Source of the DNA: Halochromatium glycolicum
GTDB lineage: Bacteria > Pseudomonadota > Gammaproteobacteria > Chromatiales > Chromatiaceae
Direction: 5' to 3'
NCBI RefSeq assembly: GCF_016584085.1
Contig: NZ_NRSJ01000024.1
Span: 1 to 64,000, forward strand
DNA: 64,000 bases
Position numbers and translations under genes: made by a program. Under the pieces are notes generated by a model. It searched no databases and was not told the DNA's origin. It was given only the letters and a program-made list of their open reading frames with translations. Positions 53,522 to 62,130 of this stretch are shown here, in pieces (the first letter of the stretch is position 1; the number at the start of each line of letters is the position of its first letter).

Positions 53522-54550
53522 TCAGCCTCGCTGGAGGCGCTCGGCGAGACCGACGCGCAGGTGGATCAGCAGGTAGACGAGGCCCCAGGCGCCGATCAGC
53601 TGCCATTGCTCGGCCGTCGTCATATCGACTGCCGCCAGGGCGCTCGCGGCCACCGCAGTGATCAGCACCGCGGCCCAGCCAAGGGTGCGGCGATGTCCCC
53701 AGCCGGCGAGCACCAGGCGCTGGTAGTGGTGGGAGCGGTGCGCCTCCCAGAAGCGCTCGCGCCGGAAGGCGCGGCGCAGCAGGGTCCAAGTCGCATCGAC
53801 GATGAAGGGCGAGAAGACGAGCCAGCCCACCCACAGGGGGAACAGCTCGGCGGATGCCCCCCAAAGGGTCAGGCCGCCGGCCAGCAGGCCGAGGCTCGAT
53901 GACCCGACGTCGCCGAGGAAGATGCGCGCTGGCGGCAGATTGCCGGTGAGGAAGCCGGCCGCCGCTGCCGCCACGGCGGCGCAGGTCGTCGCGTAGAGCA
54001 GGTCGCCGCCGGCGAGGCCGAGCCAGGCCAGCGCGCCGAATCCGACGGCCGACATCGTGCCGGCCAGTCCATCCATCCCATCCATGAAGTTGTAGAGGTT
54101 GATCATCCAGGTCAGATAGAGCAGGGTGAGCGCAAGGGCGAGCCATTGAGGAAGCGGGACCAGCGGGCCGGGCAGCCCGAGTAGGTCCCAGCGCAGCCCG
54201 CCGAGCCAGAGCAGACCGGCGGCTAGAAGATGGACCAGGAGCCGGGTGCGCGTCGAGAGGTCATGGCGGTCGTCCCAATAGGAGACCGCGGCGACGAGCA
54301 TCACCGCCAGGGCCAGCCAGGCGAGCTCCGGACGCAGGCCAACGAGGACGCTGATCAGCAGCAGCGCCACCAACCAGCCGGTGAGCACCGCAAGACCGCC
54401 GCTGCGCGGCACCGGGCGCGCGTGCAATGAACGGGCGTTGGGCTGGTCGAGCACCTGCAGCACAGGCCAGCGCCTGTTAGCCAACCCTGCCGTCGCCGTG
54501 ATGCTGATCACTGCCGCTATCAATACCGGCACCGCGGCGATCAGGTCCAT
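53522..54550 (-). CDS. WecA/WbpL-type undecaprenyl-phosphate sugar-1-phosphate transferase
   Basis: 342 residues with about ten membrane helices. It has the family motifs SLHARPVPRSGGLAV, YWDDRHDLS (Mg-binding Asp pair), NLYNFMDGMDGLAG, RIFLGDVGSSSLG and the cytoplasmic HRSHHYQRL loop. It starts O-antigen/polysaccharide repeat units by moving a sugar phosphate from UDP-sugar to the lipid carrier. Directly upstream of the dehydratase, it matches the WbpL-WbpM pair of Pseudomonas O-antigen loci. Confidence 0.92.
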   Translation of the reverse strand: MDLIAAVPVLIAAVISITATAGLANRRWPVLQVLDQPNARSLHARPVPRSGGLAVLTGWLVALLLISVLVGLRPELAWLALAVMLVAAVSYWDDRHDLSTRTRLLVHLLAAGLLWLGGLRWDLLGLPGPLVPLPQWLALALTLLYLTWMINLYNFMDGMDGLAGTMSAVGFGALAWLGLAGGDLLYATTCAAVAAAAAGFLTGNLPPARIFLGDVGSSSLGLLAGGLTLWGASAELFPLWVGWLVFSPFIVDATWTLLRRAFRRERFWEAHRSHHYQRLVLAGWGHRRTLGWAAVLITAVAASALAAVDMTTAEQWQLIGAWGLVYLLIHLRVGLAERLQRG

Positions 54551-54614
54551 ATCGGGCTCATCCAGTCCAATCCGGTTGCCGCGGGAGACGACCGCATACC
54601 CGCGAGAGGGGCCA

Positions 54615-55169
54615 TCAGGCCGGCCGCATCAGTTTTGCCTCAACGGCGCCGCGACGCTCGGGACCCATCAGCAGTTCGATCAGGTGCAGGGCGAAATCCA
54701 TCGCGGTGCCCGGTCCGCGTGAGGTGACCACCTTACCGTCGGTGACCACCGGCTGCTCCACCAATTGCACCTGGGGATAGCGGGCGCCGTCGATCGCGCC
54801 CGGGAAGCTGGTCGCCGTGCGCCCGTCGAGCAGACCGGTGCTGGCGAGGACCTGCGGCGCCGCGCAGATCGCCGCGCTCCAGCGGTCGGCAGCGGCCTGA
54901 CGGGCCAGCAGATCGTGTACACGCGTGTCGCGGTCCAGGTGGGTCGCGCCCGGCTGTCCACCCGGGAGGACCACCATATCGAACTCGTCTTCGGCGACCT
55001 CATCGAGGTCGGCATCGGGGACGAGCCGGGTTCCGCGACTGCACTGGACCGGGCCGGGCTCGATGCCCGCCGTGATGACCTCGATCTCGGCGCGGCGCAG
55101 CAGGTCGATGATGGTGACGGCCTCGAGCTCTTCACAGCCGGGCGCCAGGGGGATCAGAACACGGGGCAT
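54615..55169 (-). CDS. DJ-1/PfpI family protein (YajL-like)
   Basis: 184 residues with the DJ-1 fold: MPRVLIPLAPGCEELEAVTI (acidic residue near the active site), FDMVVLPGGQPGA and the nucleophile elbow AAICAAPQ (Cys102), ending in TSRGPGTAMDFALHLIELL. Members act as chaperones or deglycases under oxidative or carbonyl stress. The gene is downstream of ctp by 123 nt on the same strand. Confidence 0.92.
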   Translation of the reverse strand: MPRVLIPLAPGCEELEAVTIIDLLRRAEIEVITAGIEPGPVQCSRGTRLVPDADLDEVAEDEFDMVVLPGGQPGATHLDRDTRVHDLLARQAAADRWSAAICAAPQVLASTGLLDGRTATSFPGAIDGARYPQVQLVEQPVVTDGKVVTSRGPGTAMDFALHLIELLMGPERRGAVEAKLMRPA

Positions 55170-55292
55170 GGGCTCCTCCTGTATGCGAGTTGGGTTCGGG
55201 TGCGCGTCGTCACCAGATTCTGCTCGGGTTTCTGGGGCGCGCCGCTCGGTGCGGTGGCTGTTGTTTGCTTCAGGGGCGCGCGCTGCATCGTT

Positions 55293-56987
55293 CTACGGCG
55301 TGCTGCTCGATTCGGGCGCCGGGCTCGATGCGGCCGCTTCAGCGTCAGCGTCGGCAACGCCGGCCTTGGCGGCGGCAGCCGGCGTCTGGCCCAATATCGC
55401 CAGCCCCTTGAGCACATTGAGCGCCTCGGAGAGCTGGTAGTCCTCGGCAGCCAACGGTTGTTCCTGATCCTGCTCCGCCTCCTGATCCGGGTTATCGGGC
55501 GAGGCCGATGCGTCATTCTCGTCGCTCTGGCTGCGATCGTCTTCGAGGTGGCGCATCAGGTTGGCCTCCTTGAGGGGGGCCACGTCGGATTCGGCGGCCA
55601 AGGTCAGACTGCCGCGTTCGAGGATGATGTCGGGCTCGATCCCGAGCGCCTGGATCGAGCGTCCGGACGGGGTGAAGTAGCGAGCGGTCGTGAGCTTCAG
55701 CGCTGTGCGGTTGTCGACCGGGATGATCGTCTGCACCGACCCCTTGCCGAAGGTCGGGTTGCCCATGATCAGCGCCCGGCGCTGATCCTGCAGCGCGCCA
55801 GCGACGATCTCGGAGGCCGAGGCGCTGCCGCCGTTGACCAGCACGACCAGCGGTGCGCCGTCGAGCACGTCGTTTGGGCCGGCATGGAACTCGAGCTTGG
55901 CGTCCTCCATCCGCCCCTCGGTGTAGACGATCAGGCCGTCCTCGAGAAAGGCATCGCTCACGCCGACGGCGGTGTTCAGCACGCCGCCGGGATTGTTGCG
56001 CAGGTCGAGCACGACCCCCTTCAACGGGCCGTCGTTCTTCTGCTGGAGGGCCTCGACCGCTTTCACCAGGTCATCGGTGGTGCGGGCCTGGAAGTTGGCG
56101 ATCCGCAGGTAGCCGAAGCCCGGCTCGAGCAGGCGCTTCTTGACCGAGGCCACCTTGATCACGGCGCGCTCGATCTCGACCTGAAGCGGTTTGGCCTCGC
56201 TGTCCCGCATCAGGGTCAGCTTGATGGTGCTGCCGGGCTCGCCGCGCATGAGCTCGACCGCCTCGCTCAGGCTCAAGCCTTTGACCGGCTTGTCGTCGAT
56301 GCGCACGATCAGATCGCCGGCCTGGATCCCGGCGCGTTGGGCCGGAGTGTCATCGATCGGCGCGATCACCTTGACGAAGCCGTCCTCCATGCCGACCTCG
56401 ATGCCGAGGCCGCCGAATTCGCCCGAGGTGCCAACGCGCAGGTCGTTGTACTGCTCGGGCTCCAGATAGGCCGAGTGCGGGTCGAGGCCGGCCAGCATGC
56501 CGCGGATGGCGCTCTCGAGCAGCTCCCGGTCCTTGACCTGCTCGACATAGTCGCTCTTGATGCGGCCGAAGACCTCGGCAAAGACGCGCAGCTCCTTGAG
56601 CGGTAGACCATCCGGGTCATCCTGTTCGTCCAGGGCCGCCTGAGCAGCCTTCTGGGCCTCTTCGATGCTCGGCTCGGGCCGGGTCCCGGTGGGCCTGAAC
56701 CCGGGTGGGGGTGGCTGGACCGCGGGCGGCACCGTGGCCGGGACTGCACCCGGCGGGCCGTCGAGCTCGTTCGACTCGGCCGGGCCTGTCTCAGTCGACC
56801 CGGCCGGGGCTGCGGGGGAGGCTGGTGGAGAGGCTGCCGGGGAGGCTGGTGACGGGGCTGCTGGCGGGGCTGCTGGCGGCGCGTCCGTTTCCGGGACGGC
56901 CTCACCGCCTTGCCCTGGCTCGGCCAGCGCGATGGACGCTGAGATCAACGAGAGCAGGCAGGCAAGCGCAAGCTGGCGATCGATCAT
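55293..56987 (-). CDS. S41-family C-terminal processing peptidase (CtpA/Prc-like)
   Basis: 564 residues: signal peptide (about 1-22), a Pro/Ala-rich low-complexity segment (about 25-110), an N-terminal helical domain (ELRVFAEVFGRIKSDYVEQV), a PDZ domain (about 190-275, GGLGIEVGMEDGFVKVIAPIDDTPAQRAGI) and the S41 core with catalytic Ser in VNGGSASASEIVAGAL and Lys in GNPTFGKGSVQT. A long acidic then Ala/Ser tail follows (after about 480). Periplasmic; trims or degrades proteins from the C-terminus, often peptidoglycan enzymes. It is downstream of envC, the usual neighbour. Confidence 0.95.
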   Translation of the reverse strand: MIDRQLALACLLSLISASIALAEPGQGGEAVPETDAPPAAPPAAPSPASPAASPPASPAAPAGSTETGPAESNELDGPPGAVPATVPPAVQPPPPGFRPTGTRPEPSIEEAQKAAQAALDEQDDPDGLPLKELRVFAEVFGRIKSDYVEQVKDRELLESAIRGMLAGLDPHSAYLEPEQYNDLRVGTSGEFGGLGIEVGMEDGFVKVIAPIDDTPAQRAGIQAGDLIVRIDDKPVKGLSLSEAVELMRGEPGSTIKLTLMRDSEAKPLQVEIERAVIKVASVKKRLLEPGFGYLRIANFQARTTDDLVKAVEALQQKNDGPLKGVVLDLRNNPGGVLNTAVGVSDAFLEDGLIVYTEGRMEDAKLEFHAGPNDVLDGAPLVVLVNGGSASASEIVAGALQDQRRALIMGNPTFGKGSVQTIIPVDNRTALKLTTARYFTPSGRSIQALGIEPDIILERGSLTLAAESDVAPLKEANLMRHLEDDRSQSDENDASASPDNPDQEAEQDQEQPLAAEDYQLSEALNVLKGLAILGQTPAAAAKAGVADADAEAAASSPAPESSSTP

Positions 56988-57126
56988 AGGTTCTATCCTG
57001 TTGGCCCACAGCGCAGGCCGGTTGAATGGGGTTCGTCAGGTCAGTGTAGTCGGAGCGCTGAAGCGCCATTGCGTTCCGCCCCAGGGGCTCGGGGGTTTCC
57101 GGAGCCTCCGGGGCCTCCGACCGGCA

Positions 57127-58452
57127 TCAGCCGGCCCGCACCCGGCACCAATCGCTCGGATCGAGCGCCTGCCCTTGATGGCGAATCGCAAAGTAGAGCG
57201 CATCGCGCTCGGCACCGCCGCTGTTGCCCGAGAGCGCGATCAGATCGCCGGACGCGACCCACTCGCCAACCTCCTTGAGCAACGTCTGGTTATGGCCGTA
57301 GAGGGTCATGTAGCCACCGCCATGATCGATCACGATTAACATGCCGAAGCCGCGGAGCCAATCGGCGTAGGCAACGCGCCCGTGGTGCACCGCGCGCACC
57401 TCGGCGCCCGGGGCCGCGGCGAGCAGCACACCGTCAGCATGCAGCGCGCCGGAACCGCGGTCCTTGCCGAAGGGCCGCACCAGTTGCGCCGGCGCAATCG
57501 GCCAGGTCAGTTGGCCCCGCCGCTCACTGATCTCGGTTTGATCCAGCTCGATCTCATCGCGGATCTCGGCCTCGCGCTTCAGCCGCTCGATCAGTGCATG
57601 TAACGCCTCGGCATCGGCCGCAAGCGCCGCTACGCGGCCCCGGTCCTCAGCCAGCGCCCGCTCCAGATCGGCCAGAACCGCTGCGCGGGCGCGGCGTGCA
57701 TCGCTGAGCCGGAGTCGGGTCTGCTCCTGCCGGGCAGCCAACCGCTGCAGCCGGGCGGCCTCATCCCGACCCTCGCGCTCAAGCGCAGCCAGGTCCTGGC
57801 GCAACAGCTCGATGCGCGCCACGCGGGCGGCTCGCGCATCGGCGAGCACACGATAATACCCGAATGCGCGCGTCTTTCGGCGCAGCGCCTCGTCGTCGAG
57901 CAGCAGCCGCAGATAGCCGCCGTGCCCGCGCACATGGGCGGCCCGCATCAGCTCGGCCAACGCAGCGCGTTGTTGTGCCAGACGCTCGCGCGTCTGCCGC
58001 AACCGCTCGGCCGTCTCGTTTAGGGCCTGCTGTTGTGAGACCGCCATCGCGGTGAGCTGGCGGTTGGCGCGTGCGAGGTCGTCGATATCCTGCTCGCTCT
58101 GCCGCAGTTCCGCGCGCAGCGCCTTGCGATAGAGCACCTGATCGGCAATGCCGGCGCGCAGCGCCTGGAGCCGAGAGCGAACCTGCTGCAGCGCCGCCTG
58201 ATGCCGGGCGACCGGGTCGGGGGAGTCGCCGTCGGCTTCAGTCTCGGATACCGACGTGATCGTCGCTTCCGTCTGCGCTTCTGTCGGTGCTCGCCGCTGG
58301 GCTTCGCCATCGGAACCACTGGGCTGAGCTGCTGCGCTCAGGGGTTCCGCCGCGCTCGCGGCCAGCACCGCGCCGAGTGCAGCCAAGCCGAAGCCTGCGC
58401 AATAATCGATGTGACGCCTTCGACTTGCCAGCGCATCGGAAAGGTTTATCAT
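57127..58452 (-). CDS. envC: Murein hydrolase activator EnvC (degenerate LytM/M23)
   Basis: 441 residues: N-terminal signal segment, long coiled coil (about 80-300), C-terminal LytM fold (about 330-435; GAEVRAVHHGRVAYADWLRGFGMLIVIDHGGGYMTLYGHNQ). The H-x3-D zinc motif is lost (HADGVLLAA), as in EnvC, which activates amidases at the division septum and does not cut itself. One His (YGHN) is kept. It is divergent from the arsR gene with a 34-nt gap and upstream of ctp. Confidence 0.9.
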   Translation of the reverse strand: MINLSDALASRRRHIDYCAGFGLAALGAVLAASAAEPLSAAAQPSGSDGEAQRRAPTEAQTEATITSVSETEADGDSPDPVARHQAALQQVRSRLQALRAGIADQVLYRKALRAELRQSEQDIDDLARANRQLTAMAVSQQQALNETAERLRQTRERLAQQRAALAELMRAAHVRGHGGYLRLLLDDEALRRKTRAFGYYRVLADARAARVARIELLRQDLAALEREGRDEAARLQRLAARQEQTRLRLSDARRARAAVLADLERALAEDRGRVAALAADAEALHALIERLKREAEIRDEIELDQTEISERRGQLTWPIAPAQLVRPFGKDRGSGALHADGVLLAAAPGAEVRAVHHGRVAYADWLRGFGMLIVIDHGGGYMTLYGHNQTLLKEVGEWVASGDLIALSGNSGGAERDALYFAIRHQGQALDPSDWCRVRAG

Positions 58453-58466
58453 CGTTTCATGAAGCG
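58453..58466. promoter_or_regulatory. Palindrome at the envC/arsR divide, candidate ArsR operator
   Basis: cgtttcatgaagcg is palindromic except for one base pair, centred on TTCATGAA (58456-58463). It touches the envC start codon and is 21 nt before the arsR start. The position suits autoregulation. Confidence 0.35.
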
Positions 58467-58486
58467 TTGATATTGGGGCGAACGAT

Positions 58487-58879
58487 ATGGATGAAGAGCG
58501 GCAGCTGCTCCGTGCACAGGCGCCACCCGAACAGGGTTTTGACGAGGGGCATCACGAGGTGCATCAAGACACCGAGCTGGAGCTCTTTGCTGATGACGCC
58601 GACATCGAGCGCGCATCCCGCTCGCTCAAGGCGATGTCGCACCCACTGCGCCTGAAGATCCTGTGCACGCTCGGCGATGAAGAGGTCAGCGTTCAGCACA
58701 TCGTCGATCACGTCGGGACCTCACAGAGCAACATATCCCAACACCTCGCCATCTTGCGCGACAAGGGCATCCTCGCAGCGCGCAAGGATGCCAACCGCGT
58801 CTATTATCGCGTCGGTGACGCGCGGACGCTGCGGTTGATCGGCATGATGCGCGAGGTCTTCTGCAGCCGCATCCCCTAA
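58487..58879 (+). CDS. ArsR/SmtB-family regulator of the two-cysteine (SqrR/BigR-like) type
   Basis: 130 residues: an acidic N-terminus (1-40), then a winged helix (about 42-118) with SHPLRLKILCTLG, SQSNISQHLAILRDKGIL (recognition helix) and VYYRVGD. The metal-site CxC of ArsR/SmtB is absent. Cys60 (ILC) and Cys126 (VFCSRIP) lie where SqrR/BigR have the cysteines that form a polysulfide bridge on meeting persulfide. Followed by a rhodanese gene 229 nt on, which fits sulfide or persulfide sensing. Targets are not known. Confidence 0.85.
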   Translation: MDEERQLLRAQAPPEQGFDEGHHEVHQDTELELFADDADIERASRSLKAMSHPLRLKILCTLGDEEVSVQHIVDHVGTSQSNISQHLAILRDKGILAARKDANRVYYRVGDARTLRLIGMMREVFCSRIP

Positions 58880-58997
58880 GGCCAGGGTCCCTCGATGCCG
58901 AGGCTCTAGCAGCCAGCATCGGGCTTCAACGGCGCAAAAAGGGGCTCAACCGATCATCCGGCGCAGCGACCGGCACCAGTCGGCTGCGGCCTAGCAG

Positions 58998-59026
58998 GTG
59001 ACGACTGATCCGCTGCAACCTATACT
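58998..59026 (+). promoter_or_regulatory. Sigma-70-like promoter before the rhodanese gene
   Basis: GTGACG (58998-59003), 17-nt spacer, TATACT (59021-59026). About 75-82 nt before the ATG at 59108. It would drive the rhodanese-secB-gpsA unit. Confidence 0.45.
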
Positions 59027-59107
59027 TGCGAGCCGTCCGCGCTGCGATGCGGCGCTGAGCGCGTCTTCGCGGCCTCATCCCTCCGTCTAGCGTTTCCAAC
59101 ACTGGCT

Positions 59108-59524
59108 ATGCTCCTCGAATTCGTCGGAAACCATTGGGTGCTGTTCGCCGCCCTTGGTGTGATCCTCGGTCTGCTCACCTATACGCTGATCATTGGCGAC
59201 AAAGGCTCGGTGGACCCGAGCAGTGCCACGGTCTTGATCAACCAGCGCGACGCAACGGTCATCGACGTGCGCCCGGCGGCAGATTTTGCGAAGGGGCACA
59301 TCATCAATGCCGTCAACGTCCCGATGAACGGGTTCAAGAAACAGACCGGCGCGTTGGCGCGTTACAAGAACGGGCCGGTCATCGTCAATTGTCGCTCAGG
59401 CTCGCAATCTCAGGCCGCCTGCCATGTGCTGCGCAAGGCCGGGTTCGACGAGGTCTATAACCTCAAGGGCGGGATCATGGCCTGGGAGAGCGCCAACCTG
59501 CCGCTGACCCGCAAGAAGCGCTAA
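59108..59524 (+). CDS. Membrane-anchored rhodanese-like protein (YibN type)
   Basis: 138 residues: one N-terminal membrane helix (about 10-28), then a single rhodanese domain (VIDVRPAADFAKGHIINAVNVP; active-site loop CRSGSQS with Cys95; GFDEVYNLKGGIMAWE). It should carry persulfide sulfur on Cys95 at the inner membrane, cytoplasmic side. The order rhodanese-secB-gpsA is conserved in gammaproteobacteria (yibN-grxC-secB-gpsA); no grxC is present here. Confidence 0.93.
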   Translation: MLLEFVGNHWVLFAALGVILGLLTYTLIIGDKGSVDPSSATVLINQRDATVIDVRPAADFAKGHIINAVNVPMNGFKKQTGALARYKNGPVIVNCRSGSQSQAACHVLRKAGFDEVYNLKGGIMAWESANLPLTRKKR

Positions 59525-59573
59525 CGCGCGGTCCGCCCGCGCCACCCCCCATTCCAGTCATCCGGAGCTCATC

Positions 59574-60065
59574 ATGGCCGAGAATCAACAGCCTCAGGGC
59601 GATCGGCAGTTCGCGCTGCGCAGCATCTACGTAAAGGACCTCTCGTTCGAGGCGCCGAACACCCCAGCGATCTTTCGGCAGGAGTGGAAGCCGGAGACCT
59701 CGCTGCATCTCGATATCAAGCTCTCGGCCCTGTCCGAGGACACGCACGAGGTGGTGCTGACCGTCACGGTGACCACCAAGGTCGGCGAGCAGACCGCCTA
59801 CCTGATCGAGATCCAGCAGGCCGGCATCGTCACCGTCAGCGGGTTTGCGCAGGAGGAGCTCGGACCCCTGTTCTACGTCTACTGCCCGAGCCTGCTGTTT
59901 CCCTATGCGCGGCAGGCGGTCTCGGACCTCGTCTTCAAGGGCGGGTTTCCGCATCTGGTGCTGCAGCATGTGAGCTTCGACGCCATCTACGCGCAGAAGC
60001 AGGCCGAGCAGGCAGAACAGGCCAAGCAGGGCGCTGGCGGCGAGCCGTCGCCGACGACGCATTAG
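59574..60065 (+). CDS. secB: Protein-export chaperone SecB
   Basis: 163 residues with the SecB core: IYVKDLSFEAPNTP, LSEDTHEVVLTVTVT, YLIEIQQAGIVTVSGF, CPSLLFPYARQAVSDLVFKGGFPHLVL. Cytoplasmic tetramer that keeps preproteins unfolded and passes them to SecA. It is 49 nt after the rhodanese gene and 25 nt before gpsA. Confidence 0.97.
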   Translation: MAENQQPQGDRQFALRSIYVKDLSFEAPNTPAIFRQEWKPETSLHLDIKLSALSEDTHEVVLTVTVTTKVGEQTAYLIEIQQAGIVTVSGFAQEELGPLFYVYCPSLLFPYARQAVSDLVFKGGFPHLVLQHVSFDAIYAQKQAEQAEQAKQGAGGEPSPTTH

Positions 60066-60090
60066 TCGCGGTCAACTAGAGTCGGGTCGG

Positions 60091-61116
60091 ATGGAACGTA
60101 TCGCTGTCATCGGTGCAGGGTCCTGGGGCACGGCGCTAGCCGTGCTGCTGGCCGGCAATGGCCACCAGGTGTCACTCTGGAGTCATGACGCCGAGCAGGT
60201 GTCGGCGCTGCTCCGCGACCGCGAGAATCGCAGCTTCCTGCCGGGGATCGCATTGCCGGACCGGATCGGGCCGACCAGCTCGCTGGAACAGGCGCTCGAT
60301 AAGGCGTCAGCAGTCCTGATCGCGGTGCCAAGCCAGTTCTTCGCCGACGTCGTCGGTCAGTTGGCGCCCTTCCTCTCGCCTAGGCTCGGTGTCATCTGGG
60401 CGACGAAAGGATTCGATCCCGACAGTGGACGCCTGTTGCACGAGGTGGTGCAGGACCTCACCGGCGACCGCGAACTCGCGGTCTTGTCCGGTCCCAGCTT
60501 CGCAAAGGAGGTCGCCCAGGGGCTTCCGACCGCCGTCACGCTTGCCGCATCGAGCATGGCGTTTGCGGATCGCTGCGCCGAGCTGGTCCGGTCAGAACGC
60601 TTCCGCGCCTATACCCATGACGACCTGATCGGCGTGCAGGTTGGCGGAGCGGCCAAGAACGTGCTCGCGATCGCAACCGGTATCGCCGATGGGCTCGGGT
60701 TTGGTGCCAACACCCGCGCGGCGCTGATCACCCGCGGCCTCGCCGAGCTGATCCGCCTCGGGCGCGCGCTCGGCGCCCGGCAGGAGAGCTTCATGGGCCT
60801 CGCCGGACTGGGCGATCTGGTGCTGACCTGCACCGACGATCAATCCCGCAACCGTCGGCTCGGCCTGGCGCTGGCTCAGGGAGCGCGCGCCAGCTCGGCG
60901 ATCGCGGCCATCGGCCAGGAGGTCGAGGGGGTCGTGACCGCACGGGCGGTGCACCGGATCGCCCGCGAGCACCAGATCGAGATGCCGATCTCCGAGCAGG
61001 TGCATGCCGTGCTCTACGCGGGACAGACGCCCGCCGCAGCGACCCGAGAGCTACTGGAGCGCGCCGGCAAGTCCGAGCTCGAGGGTTTGAGCCCTTTGAA
61101 CGCCGGTCGCGACTGA
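60091..61116 (+). CDS. gpsA: Glycerol-3-phosphate dehydrogenase [NAD(P)+]
   Basis: 341 residues: N-terminal dinucleotide site IGAGSWGTALA (about 6-16), VIWATKGFDPDSG, LSGPSFAKEVAQGLPTAVTLA and the catalytic KNVLAIATGIADGLGFGANTRAALITRGLAEL. Makes sn-glycerol 3-phosphate from dihydroxyacetone phosphate for phospholipids. Convergent with trmL. Confidence 0.97.
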   Translation: MERIAVIGAGSWGTALAVLLAGNGHQVSLWSHDAEQVSALLRDRENRSFLPGIALPDRIGPTSSLEQALDKASAVLIAVPSQFFADVVGQLAPFLSPRLGVIWATKGFDPDSGRLLHEVVQDLTGDRELAVLSGPSFAKEVAQGLPTAVTLAASSMAFADRCAELVRSERFRAYTHDDLIGVQVGGAAKNVLAIATGIADGLGFGANTRAALITRGLAELIRLGRALGARQESFMGLAGLGDLVLTCTDDQSRNRRLGLALAQGARASSAIAAIGQEVEGVVTARAVHRIAREHQIEMPISEQVHAVLYAGQTPAAATRELLERAGKSELEGLSPLNAGRD

Positions 61117-61143
61117 CCGCGTAGCACGATGCGCGACGAGAGG

Positions 61144-61599
61144 CTACTCGAAGCCCTGTTGGCGCCAGGCCTCATAGACGACGACGGCAACCGCATTGGA
61201 TAGATTGAGGCTGCGATTGCCCGGGCGCATCGGCAGCCGGAGACGCTGTTCGGCCGGCACCCCATCACGGACCTCGGGCGGGAGCCCGCGCGTCTCCGGC
61301 CCGAACAGGAAGGCATCCCCTGGCGCGAAGCGGACATCCGCATAGGTTTTCAGGCCGCGGGTGCTGAGGGTGAACAGGCGCGGTGCGCCGAGACGCCCAC
61401 AGCAGCTGGCCAGGTCCGGGTGCCGCTGCACACCGACCCAGTCCCGGTAGTCCAGTCCGGCACGGCGCAATCGGCGGTCGTCGAGCTCGAACCCGAGGAC
61501 ACCGACGAGATGGAGCTGGGCGCCGGTGTTGGCGCAGAGCCGCATCACGTTACCGGTGTTCGGCGGGATCTCGGGCTGGTAGAGGATGACATGGAACAT
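61144..61599 (-). CDS. trmL: tRNA (cytidine(34)-2'-O)-methyltransferase TrmL
   Basis: 151 residues of the SPOUT family: FHVILYQPEIPPNTGNVMRLCANTGAQLHLVG, FLFGPETRGLP and LRLPMRPGNRSLNLSNAVAVVVYEAWRQ. Methylates the wobble position of tRNA-Leu isoacceptors. The usual neighbour of secB/gpsA in gammaproteobacteria. Confidence 0.96.
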   Translation of the reverse strand: MFHVILYQPEIPPNTGNVMRLCANTGAQLHLVGVLGFELDDRRLRRAGLDYRDWVGVQRHPDLASCCGRLGAPRLFTLSTRGLKTYADVRFAPGDAFLFGPETRGLPPEVRDGVPAEQRLRLPMRPGNRSLNLSNAVAVVVYEAWRQQGFE

Positions 61600-61620
61600 C
61601 GGGAGAGGGCGTCCCTGAGC

Positions 61621-61660
61621 TTACAGTGACCGCTTCCCGGTAGGCGCAACCGGAGGCAAT
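61621..61660 (+). repeat. Dispersed repeat, shorter copy 3
   Basis: ttacagtgaccgcttcccgg... shares agt-gaccgcttccc and gcaaccg with the copies at 2461 and 36721 but lacks the outer parts. It lies just upstream of trmL, between divergent genes. Confidence 0.45.
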
Positions 61661-61702
61661 GGGGCGCGGGGTCGATGCTGCGTCGACCGCTGTCGCCCAC
61701 GC

Positions 61703-61733
61703 TTGACCCTTTCTGAAACGGCCGTGGTATATT
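61703..61733 (+). promoter_or_regulatory. Promoter candidate for the 74-residue gene
   Basis: TTGACC (61703-61708), 19-nt spacer, TATATT (61728-61733), in a locally AT-rich patch; a second TATACT lies at 61746-61751. The long spacer lowers confidence. Confidence 0.4.
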
Positions 61734-61825
61734 AACGGTTCGGCATATACTATTGATAGGCTGGAACCGGTTCCATCCGGCCGCTCGCATCACGATAGCA
61801 ACGATACCCTGCGGGGGAGAAGACC

Positions 61826-62050
61826 ATGACCGATATCGCCGCGTTGAAGAAAGAGAAGCAGGAGCTGATCGACAAGATGCTCGAGATGCAGAAGCAGTTC
61901 ATCGATCACGAGCATGAGCACGGCATCAGCGGTAAGGATTACTGGGCGTCTCAAGACGGGCTCCTGGCCGACTACCGGCAGGAGTACATGGACATGGCCA
62001 ATCGCGTCGTCGATATCGCCCACGAGATCGTCGGCTCGAACCGGCTGTAG
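61826..62050 (+). CDS. Small unknown charged helical protein
   Basis: 74 residues, nearly all helical: an Lys/Glu/Met coiled-coil-like first half (ALKKEKQELIDKMLEMQKQF), a His/Glu cluster (IDHEHEHGISG), then a second helix (YRQEYMDMANRVVDIAHEIVG). GGGGGAG-type ribosome site (gcgggggagaag) before the ATG. A promoter-like sequence lies upstream and a hairpin downstream, so it looks like a stand-alone, well-expressed gene. No family recognised; the His/Glu cluster could bind metal. Confidence 0.75.
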   Translation: MTDIAALKKEKQELIDKMLEMQKQFIDHEHEHGISGKDYWASQDGLLADYRQEYMDMANRVVDIAHEIVGSNRL

Positions 62051-62101
62051 GGCGGTAGTGGATTCCTGCTATGCGCCGCACCCGCGACGCACAGCAGGGC
62101 T

Positions 62102-62130
62102 TGAACCTCACGCGGCTTTCGCGGGGTTCA
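62102..62130. terminator. Inverted repeat between two convergent small genes
   Basis: TGAACC (62102-62107) and CGCG (62111-62114) pair with CGCG (62120-62123) and GGTTCA (62125-62130), loop gcttt. It could stop both strands; the right arm includes the stop codon of the minus-strand gene. Confidence 0.4.

Noticed and set aside
54765..56606. 613-residue open frame opposite the DJ-1 and ctp genes
   Set aside because: Covers two recognised genes on the other strand and the gap between them; no domain seen.
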